This document shows, piece by piece, positions 50,864-60,583 of a stretch of DNA of 64,000 nucleotides. A program made the position numbers and the translations under genes. How positions within the stretch are numbered: position 1 is the stretch's first letter; every line of letters begins with the position of its first letter. The notes under the pieces were generated by a model. That model was given only the letters and a program-made list of their open reading frames with translations. It was not told the origin of the DNA and made no database searches. The DNA is taken from NCBI GenBank assembly GCA_024707225.1, contig JANQAE010000002.1, forward strand, positions 248,001 through 312,000, read 5' to 3'. This DNA is from Dokdonella sp. Its GTDB lineage: Bacteria > Pseudomonadota > Gammaproteobacteria > Xanthomonadales > Rhodanobacteraceae.

Positions 50864-51493
50864 ATGAGTTCACACTGGTACTTCGATTTCGTCTCGCCGT
50901 TCGCGTATCTGCAGCTGCCGAGCATCCTGGCGCTGCGCGACCGGCTCGCGGTCACGCCGGTGCCGATCCTGTTCGGCGCCGTCCTGCAGCATCACGGCCA
51001 GCTCGGGCCGGCCGAGATTCCCGGCAAGCGCGATTTCACCTATCGCATGGTCCAGTGGCAGGCCGAACGTGCCGGCCGCACGCTGCGCTTCCCGCCGGCT
51101 CATCCGTTCAATCCGGTCGCGGTGCTGCGGCTGTGTATCGCAGCGGGCGCGGACTGGACGGCGATCGTGACGATCTTCGATCACCTGTGGCGCGACGGCC
51201 GAGCCGGCGACGATGCGGCCGCGCTGGCCGAGCCGGCCGCGCGGCTCGGCATCGCCGACGTCGCCGCCGCGATCGGCAGCGATGCGGTCAAGGCCGCCCT
51301 GCGCGCGAATACCGAGGCGGCGATCGGCGCCGGCGTATTCGGCGTGCCGACGCTGGCGGTCGGCGGGCAGCGGTTCTGGGGCAACGACGCGACGCCGATG
51401 CTGCTGGACTGGCTCGACGATCCGCAGCGCTTCCAGTCCGGCGACTATGCGCGCCTGTCCGCGCTGCCGGTCGGGATCGAACGGCGGCGTTGA
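50864..51493 (+). CDS. DsbA-like 2-hydroxychromene-2-carboxylate isomerase family protein
   Basis: A 209-residue thioredoxin-fold protein of the HCCA isomerase/GST-kappa family: WYFDFVSPFAYLQ at the N-terminus, with the Ser that binds glutathione in FVSP, then GVFGVPTLAVGGQRFWGNDA near the C-terminus with the cis-Pro. The helical insertion in the middle is normal. The family isomerises naphthalene-degradation intermediates using glutathione, but most genomic members have unknown substrates. AGGA precedes the ATG at 50864. It is divergent from the second sigma gene. No catabolic genes surround it. Confidence 0.88.
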   Translation: MSSHWYFDFVSPFAYLQLPSILALRDRLAVTPVPILFGAVLQHHGQLGPAEIPGKRDFTYRMVQWQAERAGRTLRFPPAHPFNPVAVLRLCIAAGADWTAIVTIFDHLWRDGRAGDDAAALAEPAARLGIADVAAAIGSDAVKAALRANTEAAIGAGVFGVPTLAVGGQRFWGNDATPMLLDWLDDPQRFQSGDYARLSALPVGIERRR

Positions 51494-51770
51494 GCGTCGC
51501 CGACGCGTAGCCGCGCCGGCGGCCGCATCCGAGCCGACCGGCCGTTCCGCTCGGCGGGCGCGATCGCGAGCACCGGTCCGCCGACGGTTCGGGTCGCCCG
51601 GCGCGTCGCAGGCCTTACGCGTTCGCCTGTGCAGCGCGGCGCGTGCAGCCCGGCGTCGCGGCGCGATCTCGCGGCCGCCGCAGCCGCCGGAACGCGCCGA
51701 TCCGGTGCCGCAGGCGTCGCGTTGCGATGCGCGCGCCGAAGCGGGGCAGGCGCCTCGTCCGCGGCGTCGC

Positions 51771-52448
51771 TCAGGCGCGCCCGCTCGTCCGTTTCGCCGA
51801 TCCGGCCGTGCAGCCGGGCGTCGTGCACGCATCGAGCAGCCAGCCGGCCGCCTGCGTGATCGCCGAGATCGGACCGGTGTTGTCGGGGAAGGTCAGACGC
51901 GTGTACAGGCCGCCTTCGAGCAGCAGCATCAGCGCGTCGCCGAGCGCATCGGCATCGCGCGCACCGGCCTCGGCCGCCAGGGCGCGCAGACGGCGGCGGA
52001 TCTCGGACTTGTAGTTGTGGACGATGTCGCCGAGGCGCTCGTTGTCCTCGGGAATCTCGACGGCCGCATTGCCGAGCGCGCAGCCGCGCGCGGTCCGGCA
52101 GCCCTCGGCGGTCTTGGCCTTGAGGCGCGCGAGGTCGATCGTCGATTCGATCAGCGCCTCGATCTGCCGCCGCGGATCGCCCTGGTGCGGCGCGACGACC
52201 TCGTCCCACCACTGCCAGTACTCGCGCTGCTGGCCGCACAGGTACTCGGCGACCAGATCGTCCTTCGACGGGAAGTTCCGATAGAAGCTCATCTTGTTGG
52301 TGCCGGCCTCGCTGGCGATCGCGTCGACGCCGACCGCGCGAATGCCGTGCCGATAGAACAGCTCGCTGGCGGTATCGAAGATGCGGTCGCGCACGCGCGG
52401 CTTGTCCGACGCGGTCTTGTCGACCCCCTCGGACTTGAGCTTGCTCAT
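51771..52448 (-). CDS. TetR-family repressor of the RND efflux genes
   Basis: A 225-residue TetR regulator. The HTH spans RIFDTASELFYRHGIRAVGVDAIASEAGTNKMSFYRNF. The ligand-binding half is variable; the C-terminus is Cys/Gly-rich. An ideal operator overlaps its own promoter region, and the efflux gene pair begins 200 bases away on the other strand. It therefore probably represses both itself and the pump until a toxic ligand binds. The gap 51494-51770 downstream shows nothing. Confidence 0.92.
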   Translation of the reverse strand: MSKLKSEGVDKTASDKPRVRDRIFDTASELFYRHGIRAVGVDAIASEAGTNKMSFYRNFPSKDDLVAEYLCGQQREYWQWWDEVVAPHQGDPRRQIEALIESTIDLARLKAKTAEGCRTARGCALGNAAVEIPEDNERLGDIVHNYKSEIRRRLRALAAEAGARDADALGDALMLLLEGGLYTRLTFPDNTGPISAITQAAGWLLDACTTPGCTAGSAKRTSGRA

Positions 52449-52473
52449 GACGAAACTCCTCTTGACAGGTTAG

Positions 52474-52514
52474 TTACCGGTCAGTAACACTAGCACAATG
52501 TGACTGACCGGTAA
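52474..52514. promoter_or_regulatory. TetR operator between repressor and efflux genes
   Basis: TTACCGGTCAGTAAC (52474-52488) and GTGACTGACCGGTAA (52500-52514) form an inverted repeat matching at 14 of 15 positions, with 11 bases between. It lies between the divergent tetR and efflux genes. Confidence 0.8.
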
Positions 52515-52649
52515 CGCACCTCGCACGATCGACGGCCTGGCGGCAGCGGTCAAGCGGCGGCGCAGCACGGGGGCTCTCGCACTCATTTCACCCGCGGGTC
52601 CGCAGGACGGACCGGCGGGCTTGGCTTTCGGTCTTGAAGGAATTGTGCC

Positions 52650-53870
52650 ATGTCAGCGATCCGTACCTCCGTTGTGCTTCTGGGATTGGCCGTCCTGCTG
52701 GCCGGCTGCAGCCGTGGCAGCGCCGACGTCGCGACGGCCGCCACGCCGCCGCCGCCCGCGGTGACCGTGGCCGCGGTCGTCGCCAAGCCGCTGCGCGACT
52801 GGGAGGAGTTCACCGGCCGCCTCGAGGCGGTCGAGAGCGTCGAGGTCCGCCCCCGCGTCAACGGCTTCATCGACTCGGTGCAGTTCGCCGAGGGTTCGCG
52901 CGTCCGCAAGGGGCAGCTGCTGTTCCGCATCGATCCGCGTCCGTTCCAGGCCGAGGTCAACCGGCTGTCGGCGGCGCTCAAGCAGGCGCGTTCGCAGGCG
53001 AAGCTGGCCGACTCCAACCACGAGCGCGGCAAGCGCCTGGTCGCCCAGCACATGATCTCGCAGCAGGAGTTCGACCAGCTCTCGACGCTGGCCAGCACCG
53101 GTGCCGACGGCATCGGCGCGGCGGCGGCCGCGCTCGAGGCCGCGCGTCTGAACCTCGAGTTCACCGAAGTGCGCTCGCCGATCGACGGCCGCGTCTCGCG
53201 CGCGCTGATCACCGCCGGCAACCTCGCGACCGGCGACAGCGTGCTGACCACCGTGGTCTCGGACAATCCGGTCTACGCGTACTTCGACGCCGACGAACAG
53301 ACCTATCTGCGTTTCTCGCGCAGTGCCGTGCGCGGCAGCGACGGCCGTCAGGCGGCGACGCCGGTCTTCATGGGTCTGATCGACGAGCAGGGCTATCCGC
53401 ATGAAGGGCGCCTGGACTTCATCGACAACCAGGTCGACACGCAGAGCGGCACGATCCGCGGCCGTGCGGTGTTCGACAACGCCGACGGCCGCTTCACGCC
53501 GGGCCTGTTCACGCGGATCAAGCTGGTCGGCGGCGAGAGCCGCGAGGCGATCCTCGTCGACGACCGCGCGGTCGGCGTCGACCTCGGCAAGAAGTTCGTG
53601 CTCGCGCTCAAGCCCGACGACACGCTCGAGGCGCGCTTCGTCGAGCTCGGTGCCTCGATCGACGGCCTGCGCGTCGTCAAGAGCGGGCTGGCCGCCGGTG
53701 ACGTGATCGTCGTCAACGGGCTGCAGCACGTGCGTCCCGGCATCACGGTCAAGCCGACCCGCGTGGAGATGGACGCCGACCGCGCCGGTGTCGCGCAGGT
53801 CGCGGCCGACCGCGATGCGGCGCGACTGGTCGCCAGCCGCGCTGCGCCGGGCGAGCACGCGCAGCGCTGA
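52650..53870 (+). CDS. RND efflux periplasmic adaptor (MexE-like)
   Basis: A 406-residue membrane fusion protein that links the inner-membrane pump to an outer-membrane channel. The lipobox LLAGC gives lipidated Cys20. The barrel-sandwich hybrid starts at FTGRLEAVESVEVRPRVNGFI and continues with GQLLFRIDPRPFQAEV; a coiled-coil hairpin spans about 95-160; the beta-barrel has EVRSPIDGRVSRALI and FTPGLFTRIKL. The GGAATTG ribosome site is close to the ATG. It is followed after 211 bases by the pump gene and controlled by the divergent TetR gene. Confidence 0.95.
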   Translation: MSAIRTSVVLLGLAVLLAGCSRGSADVATAATPPPPAVTVAAVVAKPLRDWEEFTGRLEAVESVEVRPRVNGFIDSVQFAEGSRVRKGQLLFRIDPRPFQAEVNRLSAALKQARSQAKLADSNHERGKRLVAQHMISQQEFDQLSTLASTGADGIGAAAAALEAARLNLEFTEVRSPIDGRVSRALITAGNLATGDSVLTTVVSDNPVYAYFDADEQTYLRFSRSAVRGSDGRQAATPVFMGLIDEQGYPHEGRLDFIDNQVDTQSGTIRGRAVFDNADGRFTPGLFTRIKLVGGESREAILVDDRAVGVDLGKKFVLALKPDDTLEARFVELGASIDGLRVVKSGLAAGDVIVVNGLQHVRPGITVKPTRVEMDADRAGVAQVAADRDAARLVASRAAPGEHAQR

Positions 53871-53879
53871 CCGGGCATA

Positions 53880-53907
53880 CCGGCAGGCCCTCTCGAGGTC
53901 CTGCCGG
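53880..53907 (+). other. Hairpin between adaptor and pump genes
   Basis: CCGGCAGG-C-CCTC-TC-GAGG-T-CCTGCCGG forms an almost perfect stem of 12 base pairs with one internal mismatch, ten bases after the adaptor stop codon. There is no T-run. It may stabilise the upstream mRNA part or tune pump expression. Confidence 0.5.
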
Positions 53908-54081
53908 CAGCCGGCCGAGCCGCAGACGCGGCATGCCGCCCGTCCTCGTCGCGGATCGACCGCCGTGCGGCCGATCCGCGAGCGATCGCCGCCCAGGTTC
54001 GCATCGTTCCGTCGCTTTTTCAGACAGCCAGCCATACGCGGCGCGTGACCCCGAAGCACGGGCCGCGCCAAGGACCCTGCC

Positions 54082-57000
54082 ATGAATTTCTCCCAGTTCT
54101 TCATCACGCGTCCGGTCTTCGCCGGCGTCCTGTCGGCCCTGATCCTGCTGGCCGGCCTGATCGCGATCCCGTCGCTGCCGATCTCCGAATATCCGGAAGT
54201 GGTGCCGCCGACCGTGGTCGTGCGCACGACCTATCCCGGCGCGAACCCGCAGGTCATCGCCGACACCGTGGCCGGCCCGCTCGAGCAGGCGATCACCGGC
54301 GTGGAGGGCATGCTGTACCAGTTCTCGCAGGCGACCAGTGACGGCGTGATGACGCTGACGGTCACCTTCAAGCTCGGCACCGACGTCGACAAGGCGCAGG
54401 TGCTCGTGCAGAACCGCGTCGCACAGGCCACGCCGAAGCTGCCGCAGGACGTGCAGCGCATCGGCGTGACCGTCAACAAGTCCACGCCCGACATCACGAT
54501 GGGCGTGTTCCTGACCTCGCCGGACGGCCGCTACGACCTCAACTACCTGGCCAACTACCTCACGCTCTACATCAAGGACGAGCTCGCCAAGATCGACGGC
54601 GTCGGCGACGTCCAGCAGTTCGGCGGCGGCAACTATTCGATGCGCGTCTGGCTCGATCCGGAGAAGGTCGCCGCGCGCGGCCTGACCGCCACCGACATCG
54701 CCAACGCGATCCGCGAACAGAACGTGCAGGTCGCCGCCGGCCAGCTCGGCTCGCCGTCGACGCCGAGCGTCTCGGACGGCTCGGCCAAGCCGAACTTCCA
54801 GATCGCGGTCAATACGCGCGGCCGCCTGGTCGACGAGGAGGACTTCGCCGACATCATCGTCAAGACCGGCAGCGCCGGCCAGATCACGCGCCTGCGCGAC
54901 GTCGCGCGCGTCGAGCTCGGCTCGGACAACTATGCGCTGCGCGCGATGCTCAACAACCAGACCGCGGTCGGCATCGGCATCTTCCAGCGGCCCGGCAGCA
55001 ACGCGATCGCGATCTCCGACGCGGTGCGCGCGAAGATGGCCGAACTCAAGAAATCGTTCCCCGAGGGCATCGACTACGACCCCGCCTACGATCCGACCGT
55101 GTTCGTGCGCGGCTCGATCCAGGCCGTGCTGCACACGCTGCTCGAGGCGATCGCGCTGGTCGTGATCGTCGTGATCGTGTTCCTGCAGACCTGGCGCGCG
55201 TCGATCATCCCGCTGCTGGCCGTTCCGGTCTCGCTGATCGGCACGCTCGGCGTAATGCATCTGTTCGGCTTCGGACTCAACACGTTGTCGCTGTTCGGTC
55301 TCGTGCTCGCGATCGGCATCGTCGTCGACGACGCGATCGTCGTCGTCGAGAACGTCGAGCGCAACATCGAAGAGGGCCTGTCGCCGCTCGACGCGACGAT
55401 CCAGGCGATGAAGGAGGTGACCGGGCCGATCGTCGCGACGGCGCTGGTGCTGTGCGCGGTGTTCGTGCCGACGGCGTTCATCAGCGGCCTGTCGGGTCAG
55501 TTCTACAAGCAGTTCGCGCTGACGATCGCGATCTCCACGGTGATCTCGGCGATCAACTCGCTGACGCTGTCGCCGGCGCTCTCGGCGCTGCTGCTCAAGG
55601 CGCACGACGCACCGCGCGACCGCCTGACGCGTCTGCTCGACTTCTCGCTCGGCTGGTTCTTTCGGCCGTTCAACCGGTTCTTCGCACGCGCGTCCAACGG
55701 CTACGTCGGCGCGGTCAGCCGCATCCTGCGTGCCAGCGCGGTGGCGGTGTTCGTCTATGTCGGCCTGATCGGCCTGACCGCGGTCGGCTTCTCGAAGGCG
55801 CCGACCGGCTTCGTGCCGGCACAGGACAAGCAGTACCTGGTCGGCTTCGCACAGCTGCCGGATGCCTCGACGCTGGACCGCACGACGGCCGTCGTGCGGC
55901 GCATGGGTGACATCGCGCTGGCGACGCCGGGCGTCGAGTCGGTGCCGGCATTCCCGGGACTGTCGATCAACGGCTTCACCAACGCGCCGAACTCGGGCAT
56001 CGCGTTCACGCCGCTCAAGCCGTTCGAGGAGCGCCGCGATCCGTCGCTGTCCGCCGGCGCGATCGCGGCCGCGATGAACGGCGAGTTCGCGAAGATCCAG
56101 GACGCCTTCATCGCGATCTTCCCGCCGCCGCCGGTGCAGGGCCTCGGCACGATCGGCGGCTTCAAGCTGCAGGTCCAGGATCGCGCCAATCTCGGCGCCG
56201 ACGAGCTGTACCGCCAGGTGCAGAACGTCGTCGCCAAGGCCAGCCAGCGTCCCGAGCTCGCCGGCGTGTTCTCGGGCTTCCAGGTCAACGTGCCGCAGAT
56301 CGACGTCGAGGTCGACCGCGAGAAGGCCAAGGCCGCCGGCGTCGCGCTGCAGGACATCTACGACACGATGCAGATGTACCTCGGCTCGCTCTACGTCAAC
56401 GACTTCAACCGCTTCGGCCGCACCTACCAGGTCAATGCACAGGCCGAGCCGGGCTTCCGGATCCACGCCGAGGACATCGGCCGGCTCAAGACGCGCAACG
56501 CGCGCGGCGACATGATCCCGCTGGCGAGCTTCGTGACCGCGCGCGAGACCTCCGGACCGGACCGCGTGCCGCACTACAACGGCTATCTGGCGGCCGAGAT
56601 CAACGGCGGCCCGGCCCCCGGCTACAGCAGCGGACAGGCCGAGCGCGCGATCGAGGAAGTGCTCGCGGCCGAGCTGCCGAACGGCATGGCCTACGAGTGG
56701 ACCGATCTGACCTACCAGCAGATCCTGGCCGGCAATACGATGGTCTACATCTTCCCGCTGGTCGTGCTGCTGGTGTTCCTGGTGCTGGCCGCGCAGTACG
56801 AGAGCCTCTCGCTGCCGCTGGCGGTGATCCTGATCGTGCCGATGTGCCTGCTCTGCGCGATCCTCGGCGTGCTCGCGTCCGGCGGCGACAACAACATCTT
56901 TACGCAGATCGGCCTGATCGTGCTGGTTGGCCTCGCCTGCAAGAACGCGATCCTGATCGTCGAGTTCGCGAAGGATCGCGAGGCGCAGGGCGAGACCGTC

Positions 57001-57282
57001 TGGCAGGCCGTGCTCGACGCCTGCCGCCTGCGCCTGCGGCCGATCCTGATGACCTCGCTGGCGTTCGTGATGGGCGTGGTGCCGCTGGTGCTGTCGACCG
57101 GCGCCGGCGCCGAGATGCGCCGCGCGATGGGCGTGGCGGTGTTCTCCGGCATGCTCGGCGTCACGTTCTTCGGCCTGCTGCTGACGCCGGTGTTCTATCT
57201 GCTGGTGCGCCGCCGCCGCACGCGCGCCGCGGCACTCCAGCTCTCCGCCGATGCCGGTACCGCATCCGCGGCGGCCCACTGA
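54082..57282 (+). CDS. RND multidrug efflux pump, HAE1 family (MexF/AcrB-like)
   Basis: A 1066-residue inner-membrane proton antiporter that exports drugs or metabolites. It has the hallmark start MNFSQFFITRPVFAGVLS and 12 helices. TM4 carries the proton-relay Asp pair in GLVLAIGIVVDDAIVVVENVER. Two large periplasmic porter loops are present (TTYPGANPQVIADTVAGPLEQ and QVNVPQIDVEVDREKAK). The highest similarity by eye is to the MexF/BpeF branch. No outer-membrane factor gene follows, so a channel encoded elsewhere must serve. Confidence 0.96.
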   Translation: MNFSQFFITRPVFAGVLSALILLAGLIAIPSLPISEYPEVVPPTVVVRTTYPGANPQVIADTVAGPLEQAITGVEGMLYQFSQATSDGVMTLTVTFKLGTDVDKAQVLVQNRVAQATPKLPQDVQRIGVTVNKSTPDITMGVFLTSPDGRYDLNYLANYLTLYIKDELAKIDGVGDVQQFGGGNYSMRVWLDPEKVAARGLTATDIANAIREQNVQVAAGQLGSPSTPSVSDGSAKPNFQIAVNTRGRLVDEEDFADIIVKTGSAGQITRLRDVARVELGSDNYALRAMLNNQTAVGIGIFQRPGSNAIAISDAVRAKMAELKKSFPEGIDYDPAYDPTVFVRGSIQAVLHTLLEAIALVVIVVIVFLQTWRASIIPLLAVPVSLIGTLGVMHLFGFGLNTLSLFGLVLAIGIVVDDAIVVVENVERNIEEGLSPLDATIQAMKEVTGPIVATALVLCAVFVPTAFISGLSGQFYKQFALTIAISTVISAINSLTLSPALSALLLKAHDAPRDRLTRLLDFSLGWFFRPFNRFFARASNGYVGAVSRILRASAVAVFVYVGLIGLTAVGFSKAPTGFVPAQDKQYLVGFAQLPDASTLDRTTAVVRRMGDIALATPGVESVPAFPGLSINGFTNAPNSGIAFTPLKPFEERRDPSLSAGAIAAAMNGEFAKIQDAFIAIFPPPPVQGLGTIGGFKLQVQDRANLGADELYRQVQNVVAKASQRPELAGVFSGFQVNVPQIDVEVDREKAKAAGVALQDIYDTMQMYLGSLYVNDFNRFGRTYQVNAQAEPGFRIHAEDIGRLKTRNARGDMIPLASFVTARETSGPDRVPHYNGYLAAEINGGPAPGYSSGQAERAIEEVLAAELPNGMAYEWTDLTYQQILAGNTMVYIFPLVVLLVFLVLAAQYESLSLPLAVILIVPMCLLCAILGVLASGGDNNIFTQIGLIVLVGLACKNAILIVEFAKDREAQGETVWQAVLDACRLRLRPILMTSLAFVMGVVPLVLSTGAGAEMRRAMGVAVFSGMLGVTFFGLLLTPVFYLLVRRRRTRAAALQLSADAGTASAAAH

Positions 57283-57483
57283 TGGCGGCGCGGTCCGCTC
57301 CGATGGAAGCGCTCGCACGGGGTGCCGCACGGCCGGCGGCAGTCCCCGGCAGCGAGCCGCCGAGTGCGGCCAGGCACGAGCGGCCGGCTGCCCGATGCAT
57401 CATCGCCCGGTCGGCAGCGTGATATTGAAACCTTTGACACGGTGGCGCGGATCACCCGCGCCCGAACAGACGGAGACACCGAC

Positions 57484-58212
57484 ATGACCGAGACAATCGC
57501 CCTCGTCACCGGCGCCACGCGCGGCATCGGCCTCGAGACGGTACGCCAGCTCGCGCAGAACGGCGTGCGTGTTCTGCTCGCCGGCCGCGACCGGACCAGG
57601 GCCGCCGAGGCTGCCGCGAAGCTGCAGCGAGAGAATCTGCCGGTCGAGCCGATCGCGCTCGACGTGAACGACGCCGGCAGCATCGCCGCCGCCGTGGCGG
57701 AGGTGGAGCGTGCGCACGGCCGCCTCGACATCCTCGTCAACAACGCCGGCATTCTCCTGGACGACCTCGCCAAGCCGCCGTCAGCGCAGACGCTCGAGGT
57801 CTGGCGGGCGACGTTCGACACCAACCTGTTCGCGGTGGTCGCGGTCACGCAGGCGTTCCTGCCGCTGCTGAGGAAGGCGGACGCGGCACGCATCGTCAAC
57901 GTGTCGAGCATCCTCGGCTCGCTGACGCTGCACAGCGATCCGACTTCGGGCATCTATGCGTTCAAGGTGCCGGCCTACAACGTCTCGAAGTCGGCGCTCA
58001 ATGCCTGGACCGTGCAGCTCGCCTACGAACTGCGCGACACGCCGATCAAGGTCAACGCGATCCATCCGGGCTATGTGAAGACCGACATGAACGCCGGCGA
58101 GGGCGAGCTGGAGATCGCCGACGGCGCCAAGACCAGCGTCGAACTCGCGCTGATCGGCCCCGACGGCCCGTCCGGCAGTTTCACGCATCTGGGCCAGACG
58201 CTGCCCTGGTGA
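57484..58212 (+). CDS. SDR family oxidoreductase
   Basis: A 242-residue classical short-chain dehydrogenase. TGATRGIG is the NAD(P)-binding glycine motif; NNAG, the Ser in VNVSSILG, and YNVSK give the Asn-Ser-Tyr-Lys active site. It starts at the ATG at 57484. It lies 201 bases downstream of the pump on the same strand and may belong to the same TetR-controlled unit. It is similar to plant-type carbonyl reductases by eye (LDVNDAGSIAAAV); substrate unknown. Confidence 0.9.
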   Translation: MTETIALVTGATRGIGLETVRQLAQNGVRVLLAGRDRTRAAEAAAKLQRENLPVEPIALDVNDAGSIAAAVAEVERAHGRLDILVNNAGILLDDLAKPPSAQTLEVWRATFDTNLFAVVAVTQAFLPLLRKADAARIVNVSSILGSLTLHSDPTSGIYAFKVPAYNVSKSALNAWTVQLAYELRDTPIKVNAIHPGYVKTDMNAGEGELEIADGAKTSVELALIGPDGPSGSFTHLGQTLPW

Positions 58213-58218
58213 TACGCG

Positions 58219-58262
58219 GCGACGAACGGCCCGCGACCTCGTGCGGGCGGGCCTTTCGTCGC
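58219..58262. terminator. Hairpin terminator downstream of the SDR gene
   Basis: GCGACGAA and TTCGTCGC pair at the base, with GGCCCGC / GCGGGC-GGCC inside, six bases after the SDR stop codon. It lies between convergent genes and probably serves both. Confidence 0.75.
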
Positions 58263-58389
58263 GCAGTTCCGGAACGTCATGGTGGATGCCGAGGCGAACC
58301 GTCTTGCGCATCGCGCCGATTCGCTCGTGCGGTCCGTATCGGCGGTCGCATGCAGCAAGGCTGCACGCCGCCGAGTCCGCCGCGGCGGG

Positions 58390-58887
58390 CTATTGCAGCG
58401 TGAGTGCCGTGGCCGGCGCATGGCGGCGCTCGTGCGCGAGCAGCCACTGCTTGATCGGCAGGCCGCCGGCAAAGCCGGTCAGCGCGCCGCTGGCGCCGAT
58501 CACGCGATGGCACGGCACGATGATCGGAATCGGGTTGGCGCCGTTGGCGGCGCCGACCGCGCGGCTCGCCGACGGCTGGCCGATGCGCCGCGCGAGCTCG
58601 CCGTAGCTGATCGTCGTGCCGTACGGAATCTGGGTCAGCGCGTTCCAGACGCCGCGGCGGAATTCGGTGCCATGCGCGGCCAGCGGCAGATCGAACGCGG
58701 TCAGCTCGCCGGCGAAGTACGCCTCGAGCTGCGCGATCGCCTCGCCGAGATGGGTCCGATCGCGCCGCCAGTGCGGCTCGATGCGCCGCCCCTGTGCGTC
58801 GCCCGGAAACTCGACGTAGTGCAGGCCGGCCTCGTCGCCGGCCAGCAGCAGCGTACCGATCGGGGTTTGGAGTCGTTCGTAGTTCAT
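58390..58887 (-). CDS. ogt: Methylated-DNA-protein-cysteine methyltransferase
   Basis: A 165-residue suicide repair protein that removes the alkyl group from O6-alkylguanine. The acceptor cysteine is in IIVPCHRVIG (Cys126). The DNA-binding HTH lies in the conserved TEFRRGVWNALTQIPYGTTISYGELA. I chose the ATG at 58887 because AGGA lies upstream and the protein starts with the usual short N-domain. It sits 229 bases downstream of ada-alkA on the same strand, forming an alkylation-repair pair. Confidence 0.94.
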   Translation of the reverse strand: MNYERLQTPIGTLLLAGDEAGLHYVEFPGDAQGRRIEPHWRRDRTHLGEAIAQLEAYFAGELTAFDLPLAAHGTEFRRGVWNALTQIPYGTTISYGELARRIGQPSASRAVGAANGANPIPIIVPCHRVIGASGALTGFAGGLPIKQWLLAHERRHAPATALTLQ

Positions 58888-59116
58888 CGTGAGTTCCTGG
58901 TCGGTCGCCGGGACAGGACGGCGTCCGTCCTGTCGTGGCTTGAAGGCTTGCATTGATAGTCGGCGATCGCGCTGCACGTCGCCGACCGGCTGCGTGCCGT
59001 GTGCACTGCATGTGCCGATGGCTCCGGCTCGTCGCCGTGTTCCTTCGCATGCCGACGCGCGGCCGCCGCACCTCGTGCCGGCGGCGCACGATCGCGCCGG
59101 TCGCCGGCGCGAGGGT

Positions 59117-60583
59117 TCAACTGGCGCGCCACAGCAGCATCACCGCATAGGCGCGCCAAGGCCGCCAGGCCTCGGCGAGCGTCTCGAGTTCGCGCGTGGT
59201 CAGCGTCCTCCCCTGGCCGGCTGCACGCCGCAGGATCAGGTCCGCCGCCGGGAACGCGTCGGGTTGCGCGAGCGCACGCATCGCGACGTAGTGGGCGGTC
59301 CAGGCACCGATGCCGGGCAGGGCGACCCAATCGCGCTCGAAGTCGGCCAGCGGCTGTTCCGGACGGAACGCGATACGGCCCTCGTGCACGGCGGCGGCCA
59401 GCGTGCGGATCGTCTGTGCGCGGGCGCGCGTGATGCCGAGCGCCTCGAGCGGCGCATCGGCGAGGCGCTCGGGCGTCGGAAACAGCACGCCGACGCCGGC
59501 CGCGGCACCGGCCGCGTACGGCGTGCCGTACCGGGCGGCGACGCGCGCGGCCAGCGTGCGCGCAGCCGCCACGCTGACCTGCTGGCCGAGCACGGCGCGC
59601 ACCGCGAGTTCGAAGCCGTCCCATGCGCCCGGCAGGCGCTGCCCCGGCCAGCGCCGGATCAGCGGTGCGAGCACATCGCTGCGCCGGAACACCGCGCCGA
59701 TCGCCCGAGGATCGGCATCGACGTCGAACATGCGCTTGACGCGCGCGGCGAGCGGGCCGAGCACGCTGCTGCGCGGATGGTGCACGCGCAGGGCGAGCGC
59801 GTGTTCGCCGGGCAGCGGCTCGACCGCGAACCAGCCGGGCACGCCGTCGGCGACGAAGCTGCGCCGATACGCGGTCTCCTCGACCGCCTCGACGCCGGGA
59901 ATCGCGCGCCGCGCATAGAACGCGGCGAGTTGCGCGAAGTCGTACGGAGCGCGGTACGGCAGACGCAGCGTCCATTCGCCGTCGATGCCGTTGGCGAGCG
60001 CGTCGCGGCTGCGCCGGATCTCGCGCGGCGCCTTGCCGTAGGCTGCGCTGAAAGCGGCATTGAAGCGGCGCAGGCTCGCGTAGCCGGCCGCCTGCGCGAC
60101 CTCGGTCATCGGCAAGGCCGTCTCGCCGACCAGCTGCTTGGCGAACAGCAGGCGCCGCGTCGCCGCGACGTCGAGCGGGCTGGCGCCGATCTCGTCGGCG
60201 AACACGCGGCGCAGATGGCGTTCGCCGACGCCGACACGGCGCGCCAGCTGCGGCAGCGAACCGGTATCGAGTGCACCTTGCTCGATCAGCCGCAGCGCAC
60301 CGGCGACCAGCTCGCTCCTGGCGCGGTGCAGCGGCGAGCCGGGCGCCGCTTCGGGCCGGCAGCGCAGGCACGGCCGGAAACCGGCGGCAGCCGCTGCGGC
60401 CGCGCTCGGGTAGTAGCGCACGTTGTCGCGCCGCGGCGCGGGTGCCGGACAGACCGGGCGGCAATAGATGCCGGTCGAGGTCACGGCCGTGAAGAACAGG
60501 CCGTCGAAGCGCCGGTCGCGCGTCAGCCGCGCACGCTCGCAGGCGGCGCTGCTCGGCATCGGAGAGGAGACGGTTCGGTCCAT
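59117..60583 (-). CDS. Ada-AlkA fusion: methylphosphotriester sensor and 3-methyladenine DNA glycosylase
   Basis: A 488-residue repair protein. The N-terminal Ada zinc domain has Cys41, Cys45, Cys72 and Cys75 (IYCRPVC and FRPCLRC), where Cys41 accepts the methyl group. An AraC-type HTH (about 85-185) follows. The C-terminal AlkA glycosylase has an HhH-GPD motif (LPGIGAWTAHYVAMRA) and the catalytic Asp in FPAADLIL. The fusion is common in many bacteria. It can sense phosphotriester damage and excise alkylated bases. I use the ATG at 60583; a GTG three codons earlier is possible. Confidence 0.95.
   Translation of the reverse strand: MDRTVSSPMPSSAACERARLTRDRRFDGLFFTAVTSTGIYCRPVCPAPAPRRDNVRYYPSAAAAAAAGFRPCLRCRPEAAPGSPLHRARSELVAGALRLIEQGALDTGSLPQLARRVGVGERHLRRVFADEIGASPLDVAATRRLLFAKQLVGETALPMTEVAQAAGYASLRRFNAAFSAAYGKAPREIRRSRDALANGIDGEWTLRLPYRAPYDFAQLAAFYARRAIPGVEAVEETAYRRSFVADGVPGWFAVEPLPGEHALALRVHHPRSSVLGPLAARVKRMFDVDADPRAIGAVFRRSDVLAPLIRRWPGQRLPGAWDGFELAVRAVLGQQVSVAAARTLAARVAARYGTPYAAGAAAGVGVLFPTPERLADAPLEALGITRARAQTIRTLAAAVHEGRIAFRPEQPLADFERDWVALPGIGAWTAHYVAMRALAQPDAFPAADLILRRAAGQGRTLTTRELETLAEAWRPWRAYAVMLLWRAS

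Noticed and set aside
53749..57330. A 1193-codon open frame on the minus strand opposite the RND pump
   Set aside because: It is the mirror of the pump gene in GC-rich DNA. Its composition is dominated by Arg, His, Asp and Val with no domain. Long antisense frames of this kind occur opposite most real genes here.
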